NCBI GenBank assembly: GCA_002400415.1
Contig: DGQP01000014.1
Span: 124,001 to 188,000, forward strand
Reading direction: 5' to 3'
Origin: Chitinophagaceae bacterium UBA4411
GTDB taxonomy: Bacteria; Bacteroidota; Bacteroidia; Chitinophagales; Chitinophagaceae
Length of the DNA: 64,000 nt
Shown: one piece after another, positions 28,021 through 34,431 of the stretch
Layout of the letters: the number at the start of each line of letters is the position of its first letter
How positions within the stretch are numbered: the first letter of the stretch is position 1
The notes under the pieces: generated by a model
Seen by the model: the letters and a program-made list of their open reading frames with translations, nothing else
The model's database searches: none
What the model was told of the DNA's origin: nothing
Translations under genes and position numbers: made by a program

Positions 28021-28533
28021 TTATTTCAGCTGCCTTACTTTTTTCCATCTTCTAATCCTGTCCTTTGCGTTTTTAAAGGGTGAGGACGTGTTAAATTGTA
28101 TCATCTTTCCCAATGTCCATTTGTCATACCAAACCGTTTCATAAAGTTCTTTGTTCGTTTTACTTTTAATCAAACCGATTATTTTGTTTGTCGTCTTGTC
28201 AAGTTTTGTTTTAAGCGTCTTCAGGTTATCATCTTCGTAGTCCCTGTAGAACTTTTGTGCAAGTAGTCCCAGTTCATTCCACTTAAAACCTGTTTCCGGG
28301 AAGTCAACATCAAGTCCCTTACTTTTTTTGTCGTGCCACTTCAGAACCAACTGCCCCCAGCCAACAAGGTAAGCCACAAGATTGTTGATACTCATTAACG
28401 TACTTTTTGAATGGCCTTCAAGTTCTTTTTTTTCTGCCAGGTCAACTGGAATACCTGAAAGTTCATCTGTCAATTTTTTATAGTTGTCAGCAATTGCTTT
28501 TAGCAGTTCATCCTTGTTTTCCGGTATTGCCAT
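28021..28533 (-). CDS. ClbS/DfsB-family four-helix bundle protein (DUF1706)
   Basis: 170 residues. N-terminal MAIPENKDELLKAIADNYKK, central NNLVAYLVGWGQLVLKWHD and YDKWTLGKMIQFNT-type C-terminal helix match the ClbS/DfsB (DUF1706) family, a DinB-like four-helix fold. In E. coli ClbS protects against colibactin; for most homologues the role is unknown, so a self-protection function here is only possible. Codons and base composition are clearly AT-richer than in the flanking operons. It shares a unit with the DUF998 gene (85 bp upstream) in an all-minus cassette-like block. Confidence 0.85.
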   Translation of the reverse strand: MAIPENKDELLKAIADNYKKLTDELSGIPVDLAEKKELEGHSKSTLMSINNLVAYLVGWGQLVLKWHDKKSKGLDVDFPETGFKWNELGLLAQKFYRDYEDDNLKTLKTKLDKTTNKIIGLIKSKTNKELYETVWYDKWTLGKMIQFNTSSPFKNAKDRIRRWKKVRQLK

Positions 28534-28571
28534 TTCGGTCTGAATTGTCAGTATGTTGAGCGATCACTATG

Positions 28572-28595
28572 CTTACCAAACGATGTTAGCATTTA
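28572..28595. repeat. Imperfect palindrome upstream of the ClbS-like gene
   Basis: ATGCTTAC and GTTAGCAT (arms at 28572-28579 and about 28588-28595) form a near-perfect inverted repeat in the gap between the DUF998 and ClbS-like genes. It resembles other palindromic boundary sequences in this block in position, but not closely in sequence. Confidence 0.35.
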
Positions 28596-28618
28596 CCCTC
28601 TTCTTTAGTCATTTCCCG

Positions 28619-29173
28619 TCAGGGTTTATAAAATTTGATTAGCCAGATAAAACTTGTCAGGTACAAAAGCCTTTGAGCAATGCCCTGGTAATTTTTTAAA
28701 AGCCCGAATGATGCAGAAAATCCGGCGACCAGCATAAAAAAAGAAAAATGGATCCATTTTCCGGTCTTATCAGCTGAATAAAATAGTTGAATCAAAATAC
28801 CAATCGTGAAAGCGGCGCCTGCAATTTGAGCCAGTGCAGAATGAACCGCCGCTTGTGAAACAGAATAATTATTAGAATTGAAAAACGGCTTTGTGCAAAA
28901 TATACCTGTCAGGCCTACACACAAAGCATAAATTAAAATGGGCGTTGTCCGCCAGGTCAAACCTTTGAGTAAAAGACCTGCCGATAATGTCAGCCCAAAC
29001 ACTACGAAGCCAACCTGCATAATCAGGCTTCTGTCATAGCCTTGCGAGCCTAAGTCACTGATTGTGTTTTTTGTCCAGTCATAATTATTGGTTGAAAAAA
29101 TATGAGCAATAACAATTGCCAACACAAAAATTGTGACTGAAATGCTGTTGTAATTGCCTTTTAAAAAATCCAT
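28619..29173 (-). CDS. DUF998-family membrane protein
   Basis: 184 residues with about six membrane segments. It begins with a short cytoplasmic stretch and a first helix (ISVTIFVLAIVIAHIF), then NYDWTKNTISDLGSQGYDRS, the family's conserved loop (tISDLG). This is DUF998, integral membrane proteins of unknown role. AT-rich like its neighbours. On the minus strand it is followed by the ClbS-like gene; upstream lies a 240-bp gap holding a structured repeat element. Confidence 0.8.
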   Translation of the reverse strand: MDFLKGNYNSISVTIFVLAIVIAHIFSTNNYDWTKNTISDLGSQGYDRSLIMQVGFVVFGLTLSAGLLLKGLTWRTTPILIYALCVGLTGIFCTKPFFNSNNYSVSQAAVHSALAQIAGAAFTIGILIQLFYSADKTGKWIHFSFFMLVAGFSASFGLLKNYQGIAQRLLYLTSFIWLIKFYKP

Positions 29174-29222
29174 TTTAAATACCAGTCTTTATGTTGTTGG
29201 TTGGTCATAGGATACGCATACA

Positions 29223-29400
29223 TTAATGCATTGGCGGGCGGTATTTTATGTTCAGTCTGTCCGGTACCGCTGCCTGATTTTTGATAAAGTTAAATATTAA
29301 AGAACTAAAGCCGGGCTTTTTCGCCTATCCCTGAACCCGGCAGAATTACCGCAGCTCATTATTCCAACGCCCAGCGCTGCTTTTGAAAAGCATCTGCTAT
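29223..29400 (-). repeat. Cassette-end element, copy 1
   Basis: The gap between the DUF6265 stop and the DUF998 start holds a sequence homologous to one near 32.1 kb. The best block is 29266-29346 (against 32065-32153). It contains an AT-rich segment (GATAAAGTTAAATATT, identical in both) and a hairpin GCCGGG/CCCGGC (29310-29315 with 29336-29341) between conserved TTAG/CTAA and ATTCTG edges. No reading frame of note. Its flanks also contain an AGATGCTTTTCAAAAGCA-type palindrome on the minus strand. Confidence 0.65.
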
Positions 29401-29415
29401 TGTGCAACTGCCTTT

Positions 29416-29895
29416 TTAATGCACACGTTTCATTGGAAACAGTTGTCTGCGTTCCCGCCCGTTTTTAGTTCCCGAAATTTCGGCCACCAATGAGTCCGGG
29501 GTGATTTTTGTATAAGAAATAATTTGTGGAAAGTCGTGTTGCGGATTTTCAAAAACTAACTGCGTTTCTGAAATGGTTTTGTTCGCAAAACGGACAGGTA
29601 GCCCGTCATTTTGGTTTTTGACTGCCGGGATATAAAACAAACTGTCTTTTTCCTGTACCAACCGGATGTTTTCAAATACAACCGTGTCTTTTTCTTTTAC
29701 GATATAGTTTTTTCCTGCGAATTCTGTTTCGCTGATTTTATTCCAGGTTTCGTAAATACTTCCTCTTGTTGTTTTGTTTTCCCAGGTGCCGGTAAGCCAT
29801 TCTGCTTTTGTAATATCGTTTGTTTGTTTTATTGTCCAGGCACCAGGAACAGCCAAAACAACAATTGCGGTTAAAATTTTTATTCCTGTTTTCAT
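29416..29895 (-). CDS. DUF6265-family exported protein
   Basis: 159 residues from the ATG at 29895, the start of a membrane/signal segment (TGIKILTAIVVLAVPGAW). A longer frame reaching 29994 would overlap the VOC gene by about 95 bp and is not preferred. The body has WLTGTWENKTTRGSIYETW and FENPQHDFPQIISY, the conserved core of DUF6265, a lipocalin-like beta-barrel family. Function unknown. Four bases separate it from the VOC gene, so the two are one transcript. Confidence 0.78.
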   Translation of the reverse strand: MKTGIKILTAIVVLAVPGAWTIKQTNDITKAEWLTGTWENKTTRGSIYETWNKISETEFAGKNYIVKEKDTVVFENIRLVQEKDSLFYIPAVKNQNDGLPVRFANKTISETQLVFENPQHDFPQIISYTKITPDSLVAEISGTKNGRERRQLFPMKRVH

Positions 29896-29899
29896 AGTT

Positions 29900-30268
29900 T
29901 TATCCGATTGAATGAACTGCCATTTTGTTTCCTTCCGTGTCAATGAACATCCCGAAATATCCCATTTCCGGGCTGATTTGTGTTTTCGGGACAATCACTT
30001 TTCCGTTGTTAGTTTCTATTTTGTCCAATACATTTTGCAAATCGTTTCCGCCATTCAGGTAAGCGATAACCCCGTCTGCTGAAGGCCTGTAATCTTCGCC
30101 TTGTACGATTGCTCCCGATACATTTTTGCCGTCAGCCGGAAAGAAACCCATTTGGGTGCCAAACATTTCGGTTTCCTTGATTTCTAATCCAAGAATAGCT
30201 TTATAAAATGTTACTGCCCTGCTGAAATCCGTTGCAGGGATTTCAAACCAATTGATTAAATTTTCCAT
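29900..30268 (-). CDS. VOC-family (glyoxalase/bleomycin-resistance fold) protein
   Basis: 122 residues, one paired beta-alpha-beta-beta-beta module set. It opens NLINWFEIPATDFSRAVTFYK and has the typical IVQGEDYRPSADGVIAYLNG and GYFGMFIDTEGNKMAVHS. The last motif supplies the usual Glu metal ligand region. Such small VOC proteins range from binding proteins to isomerases; no substrate can be assigned. It sits upstream of DUF6265 (4 bp) and downstream of the AraC regulator (73 bp), and an inverted repeat lies just upstream. Confidence 0.87.
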   Translation of the reverse strand: MENLINWFEIPATDFSRAVTFYKAILGLEIKETEMFGTQMGFFPADGKNVSGAIVQGEDYRPSADGVIAYLNGGNDLQNVLDKIETNNGKVIVPKTQISPEMGYFGMFIDTEGNKMAVHSIG

Positions 30269-30277
30269 TGTCAGATT

Positions 30278-30323
30278 ATTTTACGTTAAGTAGCAAAATT
30301 GCAATGCCTTTAAAACGTAAAAT
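30278..30323 (-). promoter_or_regulatory. Inverted repeat upstream of the VOC gene, possible operator
   Basis: ATTTTACGTT (30278-30287) and AACGTAAAAT (30314-30323) form a perfect 10-bp inverted repeat with a 26-bp spacer in the 73-bp gap between the AraC-type regulator and the VOC gene. Position suggests a regulator site or a transcription-ending stem; there is no direct evidence for either. Confidence 0.4.
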
Positions 30324-30341
30324 TGTAAAAATGCGACAAGG

Positions 30342-31157
30342 TTAATCAGTTCCGTAAAAAAGTGAAGACATTTTCAGCTTGTCGCCGTAAAATTCTTTTG
30401 GTGTAAATCCTGTCAGGTCTTTGAAGTCTTTGATGAAGTGAGCCTGGTCGTAATAGTCGTTTTCGTAAGCCAAAGCAGTAAGGCTTGTAAATTGTTTGTT
30501 CAGCAACATTTTAAGTGTAGCCTGTAACCTGATGGTTTTTGAAAGTTGTTTCGGGCTCAACCCAATGGCTGATGAAAATTTGCGTTCCAATTGCCTGCGG
30601 TTGATATTAGTCTGTTTTGAAAGTTCATCAACCGAAAGTTGTCCGTTGGCTGTCAAAATGGTTTCAACAGTTGATTTTATAATGCGGTCAATAATTCCGG
30701 TGTTTGTCAGCCGGCTGAGCAAAAATGCTTCAATCAGTTCTATTCTTTCAGAAGTTGAGGCAGCCCGTAAAATGGTTTGTTCAATTTCCTGTCCGTCTTG
30801 TCCAAACAATTTTTCCAACGAAACGGCCGTATTTTCCATTTCCTTTATCGGAATAGTTGCAAAAGGCAAAAAACCGTTTGGATGGAAACGGACGGAAAAA
30901 ATACCTGTTGCTCCGGTCGGTTCTATTTCAAGCGGCCGTGTCAGTTGCCCGATTACAAAACATTTTGGCTGGATAATACTGTTCCCGTTTCCGGTATATT
31001 GCCTGTAAAAATCCCCGTAATGAAAAATCATTTCCATACAGCCGTCAGGAACGATGATTTGCTTTTCGGGCATTTCTTCTTTCGGGCCTTCCAATGTCCA
31101 ATAACATTTAACAAGCGCCGTTAAGTCATCATTGGGTTCAAATATTTGATAATTCAT
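30342..31157 (-). CDS. AraC-family transcriptional regulator (DUF6597 N-terminal domain)
   Basis: 271 residues from the ATG at 31157, where the conserved N-terminus MNYQIFEPNDDL begins; the longer frame adds a basic 16-residue leader. The N-terminal domain (about 1-150) has the DUF6597 look (KCYWTLEGP, VPDGCMEMIFHYGD, RFHPNGFLPF). The C-terminal HTH pair shows LSVDELSKQTNINRRQLERKF and YENDYYDQAHFIKDFKDLTG, then GFTPKEFY. It probably controls the VOC-DUF6265 genes transcribed after it. Confidence 0.9.
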   Translation of the reverse strand: MNYQIFEPNDDLTALVKCYWTLEGPKEEMPEKQIIVPDGCMEMIFHYGDFYRQYTGNGNSIIQPKCFVIGQLTRPLEIEPTGATGIFSVRFHPNGFLPFATIPIKEMENTAVSLEKLFGQDGQEIEQTILRAASTSERIELIEAFLLSRLTNTGIIDRIIKSTVETILTANGQLSVDELSKQTNINRRQLERKFSSAIGLSPKQLSKTIRLQATLKMLLNKQFTSLTALAYENDYYDQAHFIKDFKDLTGFTPKEFYGDKLKMSSLFYGTD

Positions 31158-31185
31158 TGGTCTTTCTTTCTTGACGGGTGTTACA

Positions 31186-31212
31186 TAACGCTGAAGCATT
31201 GGCAATGCTACA
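31186..31212. repeat. Boundary palindrome upstream of the AraC gene
   Basis: The 66-bp gap contains CATAACGC followed by AGCATT-GGC-AATGCT, a 6-bp perfect stem. The order (TAAC-like core next to an ATTGGCAAT stem) recalls the ATTGGCAATATCAATGTTATAGG sequence near 32.2 kb, split here by a few bases. It is short, so the likeness may be chance. Confidence 0.35.
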
Positions 31213-31223
31213 AGGATCGCTGT

Positions 31224-31991
31224 CTATTTTTTGTCGCAATAAATAAAAATCATGTCGTCAACCGTCTTGTCGCCAAGTTGTTTAGCTTTTTTCAAGTCTG
31301 CACAACCATCACTTGTTTGTTCTTTTGTCGGCTGAATGTTTCCTTTTGTAGTCAGCATATTGATTTTAGCAACTCCGCGATTAGCATATGCCTCCATATA
31401 ATCTGGATTTATTTCTATTGCTTTGTCATAATCCTTTATTGAGCCAGCCACATCCATTATCAGCCCTTTTGCGACGGCTCTATTAAAATATGCCTCACTG
31501 TCTTTCGGAGCTAAAGCAAGCAGTTTGTCGTAATACTTTATTGATTGCTCAAATTGCCCTTCATTATATGCAATCTTCCCTAAGTAATAAAATGCAGCTT
31601 CTGCTTGTCCGCCTGTACTGTCTTTAGTTAATATAAATAGAAAGTCTTTTTTAGCACCCTCAATATCTTTTACATATGCTTTTGTTTTTCCTCGGTCAGT
31701 ATACGAAGCAAGGTCGTTTGGATCTAGTTCAATTGCTTTGTCAAGGTCCTTTATTGCGTTTTTAAAGTCGTTTAGTCCATTATAGGAAAATGCACGATAA
31801 ATAAAACAGTACTTCTTTAACTTATCGTCTGTCGCTTTTATAAGAATGTTAGAAAAAGCGTCAATCGATTTTTTATAATTGTCAGATTGAAGAAACTTGA
31901 CAGCATTGTCAAAATCACTTTTTAATTCTGCTTGTCCAAAAGCAAGCTGAATTATCAGCCCTAGTATAAATGTTGAGATGAATTTATGCAT
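31224..31991 (-). CDS. Exported tetratricopeptide-repeat protein
   Basis: 255 residues from the ATG at 31991, which starts a signal peptide (MHKFISTFILGLIIQLAFGQ). About five TPR motifs fill the rest, for example SIDAFSNILIKATDDKLKKY, YNGLNDFKNAIKDLDKAIEL, AYTDRGKTKA-like, QSIKYYDKLLALAPKD and SIKDYDKAIEINPDYMEAYA. TPR proteins are protein-binding scaffolds; no partner is evident. Strongly AT-rich. It is the first gene (minus strand) of the unit TPR-AraC-VOC-DUF6265. Confidence 0.85.
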   Translation of the reverse strand: MHKFISTFILGLIIQLAFGQAELKSDFDNAVKFLQSDNYKKSIDAFSNILIKATDDKLKKYCFIYRAFSYNGLNDFKNAIKDLDKAIELDPNDLASYTDRGKTKAYVKDIEGAKKDFLFILTKDSTGGQAEAAFYYLGKIAYNEGQFEQSIKYYDKLLALAPKDSEAYFNRAVAKGLIMDVAGSIKDYDKAIEINPDYMEAYANRGVAKINMLTTKGNIQPTKEQTSDGCADLKKAKQLGDKTVDDMIFIYCDKK

Positions 31992-32019
31992 AGCCGTCAA
32001 TTGAAGTTGCTTGTAACGG

Positions 32020-32200
32020 GCAGGCATTGCTGATAGTGGGGAATTTTATATTCATCCGCATAGAACCGCTGCCTGGTTTTTTGATAAAGTTAAATATTAA
32101 AAAATTAAAGCTGGGTTTATTCGTCGGGTCCCGAACCGCAGCACAGCAGAATTACATCTGCTGATTGTTTCAATGCCAAGCTCCGCTATTGGCAATATCA
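32020..32200 (-). repeat. Cassette-end element, copy 2
   Basis: The gap between the nuclease-like gene's stop and the TPR gene's start. Block 32065-32153 aligns with 29266-29346. The AT-rich GATAAAGTTAAATATT part is identical. The hairpin here is GCTG+GGTT (32110-32117) with AACC (32134-32137) and CAGC (32144-32147), a 6-nt bulge interrupting. The stem sequence differs from copy 1 but pairing is kept. A GTTATAGGCC motif follows directly. Confidence 0.65.
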
Positions 32201-32217
32201 ATGTTATAGGCCGTTTT
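32192..32217 (+). repeat. Left inverted boundary of the nuclease-like gene
   Basis: Contains GTTATAGGCC (32203-32212) inside GCAATATCAAT...GTTTT. The reverse complement of 33166-33192 carries the same core with GCATATAT ahead and ATTTT after, so the two sites bracket the gene at 32225-33136 as imperfect inverted repeats of about 27 bp with a perfect 10-bp core. Confidence 0.65.
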
Positions 32218-32224
32218 TCTCTAG

Positions 32225-33136
32225 TCAATTCACTTTAATTCCGTGCTGCAACAAATATTTCTGAAGCGAATCTTCAATATTTTTTATGTCGGCGTCATTT
32301 AATTGAATTAGACTTAAACCAAGTTTATTGTATATCTCAATTTTTTTGTTTTTTCGCTGATCATATTTTTCGTCATTTTCCATGCCCCAATATTCAATGT
32401 AAACAGCTTTAGGTCGCCCATTACCCGATGGAATATGAAAGTCAGAGTAAACATTCTCTGTCGTATTGGGAAGTTTTTTTTCATAGGCGTGAGCAATGCC
32501 CCATAAGTAAAGGGAGTCGTCAATTGTCAACTCGGCTTTTGAACGAACATAATGGCCGTCTTTAGTGCGGTACTCGGCAGGATACTTTTTCCTAAAATCA
32601 TCAACTGTGTCAGTGTCTGATTTGTTTATGATAGGATTTGCTTCTTTCAATATTCGTTTCTCTTTTGGTGTTTCCTTAAATTGTTCTAATAAATCTTTGT
32701 TTTGAAGAACGGTGTCAGGCCATAACACATAAGAACCGCCAGAAGTTTCATGTTCAAATTGTCTGCCGCCTAAACTTTTACCAAGTTTTGTTAATCCCCA
32801 ACCTGCGATTGTTTTTTCAATCCAGCCAAGTTCATTTATTAAAAGATTAAGTCGTTGTGAAGAAATATTAAAGTGCTTACCAAGTGCTGTCGCATTAATA
32901 AGTTTTGCATTATTCTTTTCGTTTCCACCTTCAATAGAAATGTTTTCAGGCCAAACTATGAATTCTCCGAATTTGGTACTTGTTCTTGTCTGTCCACCTT
33001 TTTGTTTGCCAAGGTCGGTGAGAATCCACTTGTCATTTTTTCTTTCTATCCAACCAAGTGCTTTTAATTTGTCGAACAAGTCGCTTGATTTGATGTCAAG
33101 CTCATTTGCAAGAGCTGAAGTCGAAATATATTCCAT
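32225..33136 (-). CDS. Tandem helix-turn-helix-like repeats fused to a PD-(D/E)XK-like nuclease domain
   Basis: 303 residues, not a family I can name. Residues 1-62 and 76-139 are two copies of one module: ISTSALANELDIKSSDLFDKL / INATALGKHFNISSQRLNLL, then LGWIE, W-x-LT-x-LGK, GG and (F/Y)-I/V-x-WP. They look like winged-helix or KilA-like DNA-binding units. Residues about 180-300 resemble a Vsr/DUF559-like endonuclease fold: Glu202 in VRSKAEL, Asp232 in YSDFHIP, Glu248 in VYIEYWG, and a late strand LGLSLIQLN. A DNA-targeting nuclease or defence role is an inference. Very AT-rich, flanked by inverted GTTATAGGCC sites. Confidence 0.7.
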   Translation of the reverse strand: MEYISTSALANELDIKSSDLFDKLKALGWIERKNDKWILTDLGKQKGGQTRTSTKFGEFIVWPENISIEGGNEKNNAKLINATALGKHFNISSQRLNLLINELGWIEKTIAGWGLTKLGKSLGGRQFEHETSGGSYVLWPDTVLQNKDLLEQFKETPKEKRILKEANPIINKSDTDTVDDFRKKYPAEYRTKDGHYVRSKAELTIDDSLYLWGIAHAYEKKLPNTTENVYSDFHIPSGNGRPKAVYIEYWGMENDEKYDQRKNKKIEIYNKLGLSLIQLNDADIKNIEDSLQKYLLQHGIKVN

Positions 33137-33165
33137 AGTATTTTGTAAGGAGTAGGGGTTCGTTT

Positions 33166-33192
33166 AAAATGGCCTATAACTCGTATATATGC
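33166..33192 (-). repeat. Right inverted boundary of the nuclease-like gene
   Basis: Plus strand AAAAT-GGCCTATAAC (core 33171-33180) then TCGTATATATGC. This is the inverted partner of the 32192-32217 site. It lies about 30 bp upstream of the nuclease-like start codon. Confidence 0.65.
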
Positions 33193-33301
33193 GAAAGTCT
33201 CTGTTGGCTTAACTCTCGCTTTTGTTTAAATCTTTCAAAAACAAGTTACTAAAAAATATTTTTATGCACAGCCGCTTTCGCAAATCCAATCTTCAATAAA
33301 C

Positions 33302-34276
33302 TTATCTTCCTGTATTGCTCATGGTTTCAATCCACCGCATGATCTCCGCTCCTTCTGCTGCCGTGCAGGGATTAGGAGCATGACCCAGGAAATATTGTAC
33401 GGTTTGGGCAATCATGGGCTGCTGCACATGCGGCAGGGGATCAAAATCAAAACGGGTGCTTTGAATACCTTTTTTTACGCTGATATACTGGCCGTTGAAA
33501 AAACTAAAATGAATACTGCCTTCGCTGCCCATGATGGTACAATGATCGCCGGCTTCAGCAGCCGTAAAACACCAGGTACCACTGAAAAGGATACCGCTGT
33601 TAAAAAGCAGCTGCCCGGTCACAATATCATCTGCTGCATAATAACCGCCCTGGTTACGGGCTATGCCCTGTATGGTTTTAACACCGCCCAATAAATAATA
33701 GAGGATATCCAGCTGGTGCGGCGCCAGGTCGTGAAAGAGGCCGCCGCCCGCAATGGCCGGATCAAACCGCCAGGCTATTTTTTCATCGGCCAGTTCTGCA
33801 ACAGTGGGTGCAGGTTTATTAAATTGTAACTGAACTAAACGTATATCGCCGGTTATTTTTTGCTGCAGCAATTCTTTTAACCGCAGGAACAGGGGCCACT
33901 GCCTGCGGTAATGGGCCACCGTTACTTTCACATTGGCGGCAGCGGCGGCATCCGCTATGTTTTGTGCTGCTGCATAATTCACTGCCATGGGCTTTTCCAC
34001 ATATACCGGTTTGCCGGCCCGGATGGCAGCGAGTGCATATTCTTCATGCGTGGAAGGCGGTGTGGCAATGTAAATGGCATTTACTTCCGGGTCGTGGATC
34101 AGTTCATTCGCATCAGCGTACCATTTGGGTACGTTGTGCCGTTTTGCATAGTCAGCTGCTTTTGTGGCGTTGCGGCGCATCACGGCCACGAGCCGGGAGT
34201 CCTGCACTTTGGAAAAAGCAGGTCCGCTTTTTACTTCCGTTACATCACCACAGCCGATAATTCCCCAGTTGATCAT
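33302..34276 (-). CDS. Gfo/Idh/MocA-family NAD(P)-dependent oxidoreductase
   Basis: 324 residues. A Rossmann domain begins INWGIIGCGDVTEVKSGPAF, with the conserved AIYIATPPSTHEEY and the catalytic-domain entry motif VYVEKPMAVN (the EKP signature, Lys at about 95). The C-terminal alpha/beta domain has GGGLFHDLAPHQLDILYYL, where Asp and His match the usual substrate-binding pair. Substrates of the family are sugars or inositols; here unknown. Base composition returns to the window norm, so the AT-rich block ends just before this gene. Cytoplasmic, no signal peptide. Confidence 0.92.
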   Translation of the reverse strand: MINWGIIGCGDVTEVKSGPAFSKVQDSRLVAVMRRNATKAADYAKRHNVPKWYADANELIHDPEVNAIYIATPPSTHEEYALAAIRAGKPVYVEKPMAVNYAAAQNIADAAAAANVKVTVAHYRRQWPLFLRLKELLQQKITGDIRLVQLQFNKPAPTVAELADEKIAWRFDPAIAGGGLFHDLAPHQLDILYYLLGGVKTIQGIARNQGGYYAADDIVTGQLLFNSGILFSGTWCFTAAEAGDHCTIMGSEGSIHFSFFNGQYISVKKGIQSTRFDFDPLPHVQQPMIAQTVQYFLGHAPNPCTAAEGAEIMRWIETMSNTGR

Positions 34277-34280
34277 ATAC

Positions 34281-34312
34281 CCTCCTAAATCCTTCCTGAA
34301 GGGAGGACTTTA
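34281..34312 (+). repeat. Short palindromic interspersed repeat
   Basis: CCTCCTAAATCCTTCC-TGAA-GGGAGGACTTTA type sequence with a stem TCCTTCC/GGGAGGA. Palindromes of this wording are common between genes in Bacteroidota; that is from general knowledge and not verified here. Confidence 0.5.
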
Positions 34313-34390
34313 AGTCGTTTAAAGTTGATAGTTTAAAAACGGTTACAGATGGTTCTTAAAATCCAGATTGTTTTCTTTCAGTGTTTCTTT

Positions 34391-34430
34391 AGCCCCCTCA
34401 TCCTTCCGTCCCTCTCCTTCAGAGAGGGAA
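34391..34430 (+). repeat. Short palindromic interspersed repeat
   Basis: AGCCCCCTCATCC then a perfect 8-bp stem, TCCCTCTC (34409-34416) and GAGAGGGA (34422-34429), loop 5 nt, immediately after the urocanate hydratase 3' end. A sister in style to the 34281 element; it may also serve as a transcription end. Confidence 0.5.
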
Positions 34431-34431
34431 A

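Noticed and set aside
27829..28083. Plus-strand 84-codon frame across the tolC-like 3' end and the following gap
   Set aside because: It overlaps the TolC-type gene, a perfect hairpin and the 3' end of the ClbS-like gene, and the protein has no credible composition.
30496..31008. Plus-strand 170-codon frame inside the AraC regulator
   Set aside because: Shadow of the AraC gene; Ser/Phe/Cys-rich without domain, and the AraC motifs are clear on the other strand.
31146..31442. Plus-strand 98-codon frame over the AraC start and TPR 3' end
   Set aside because: Shadow of two supported minus-strand genes; composition is Phe/Cys/Ile-rich and lacks a start context.
27900..33300. A classical integron or IS element as the explanation for the cassette-like block
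   Set aside because: No integrase, transposase or consensus attC (RYYYAAC...GTTRRRY) pair was found in the window; the similarity is in arrangement and structure only.
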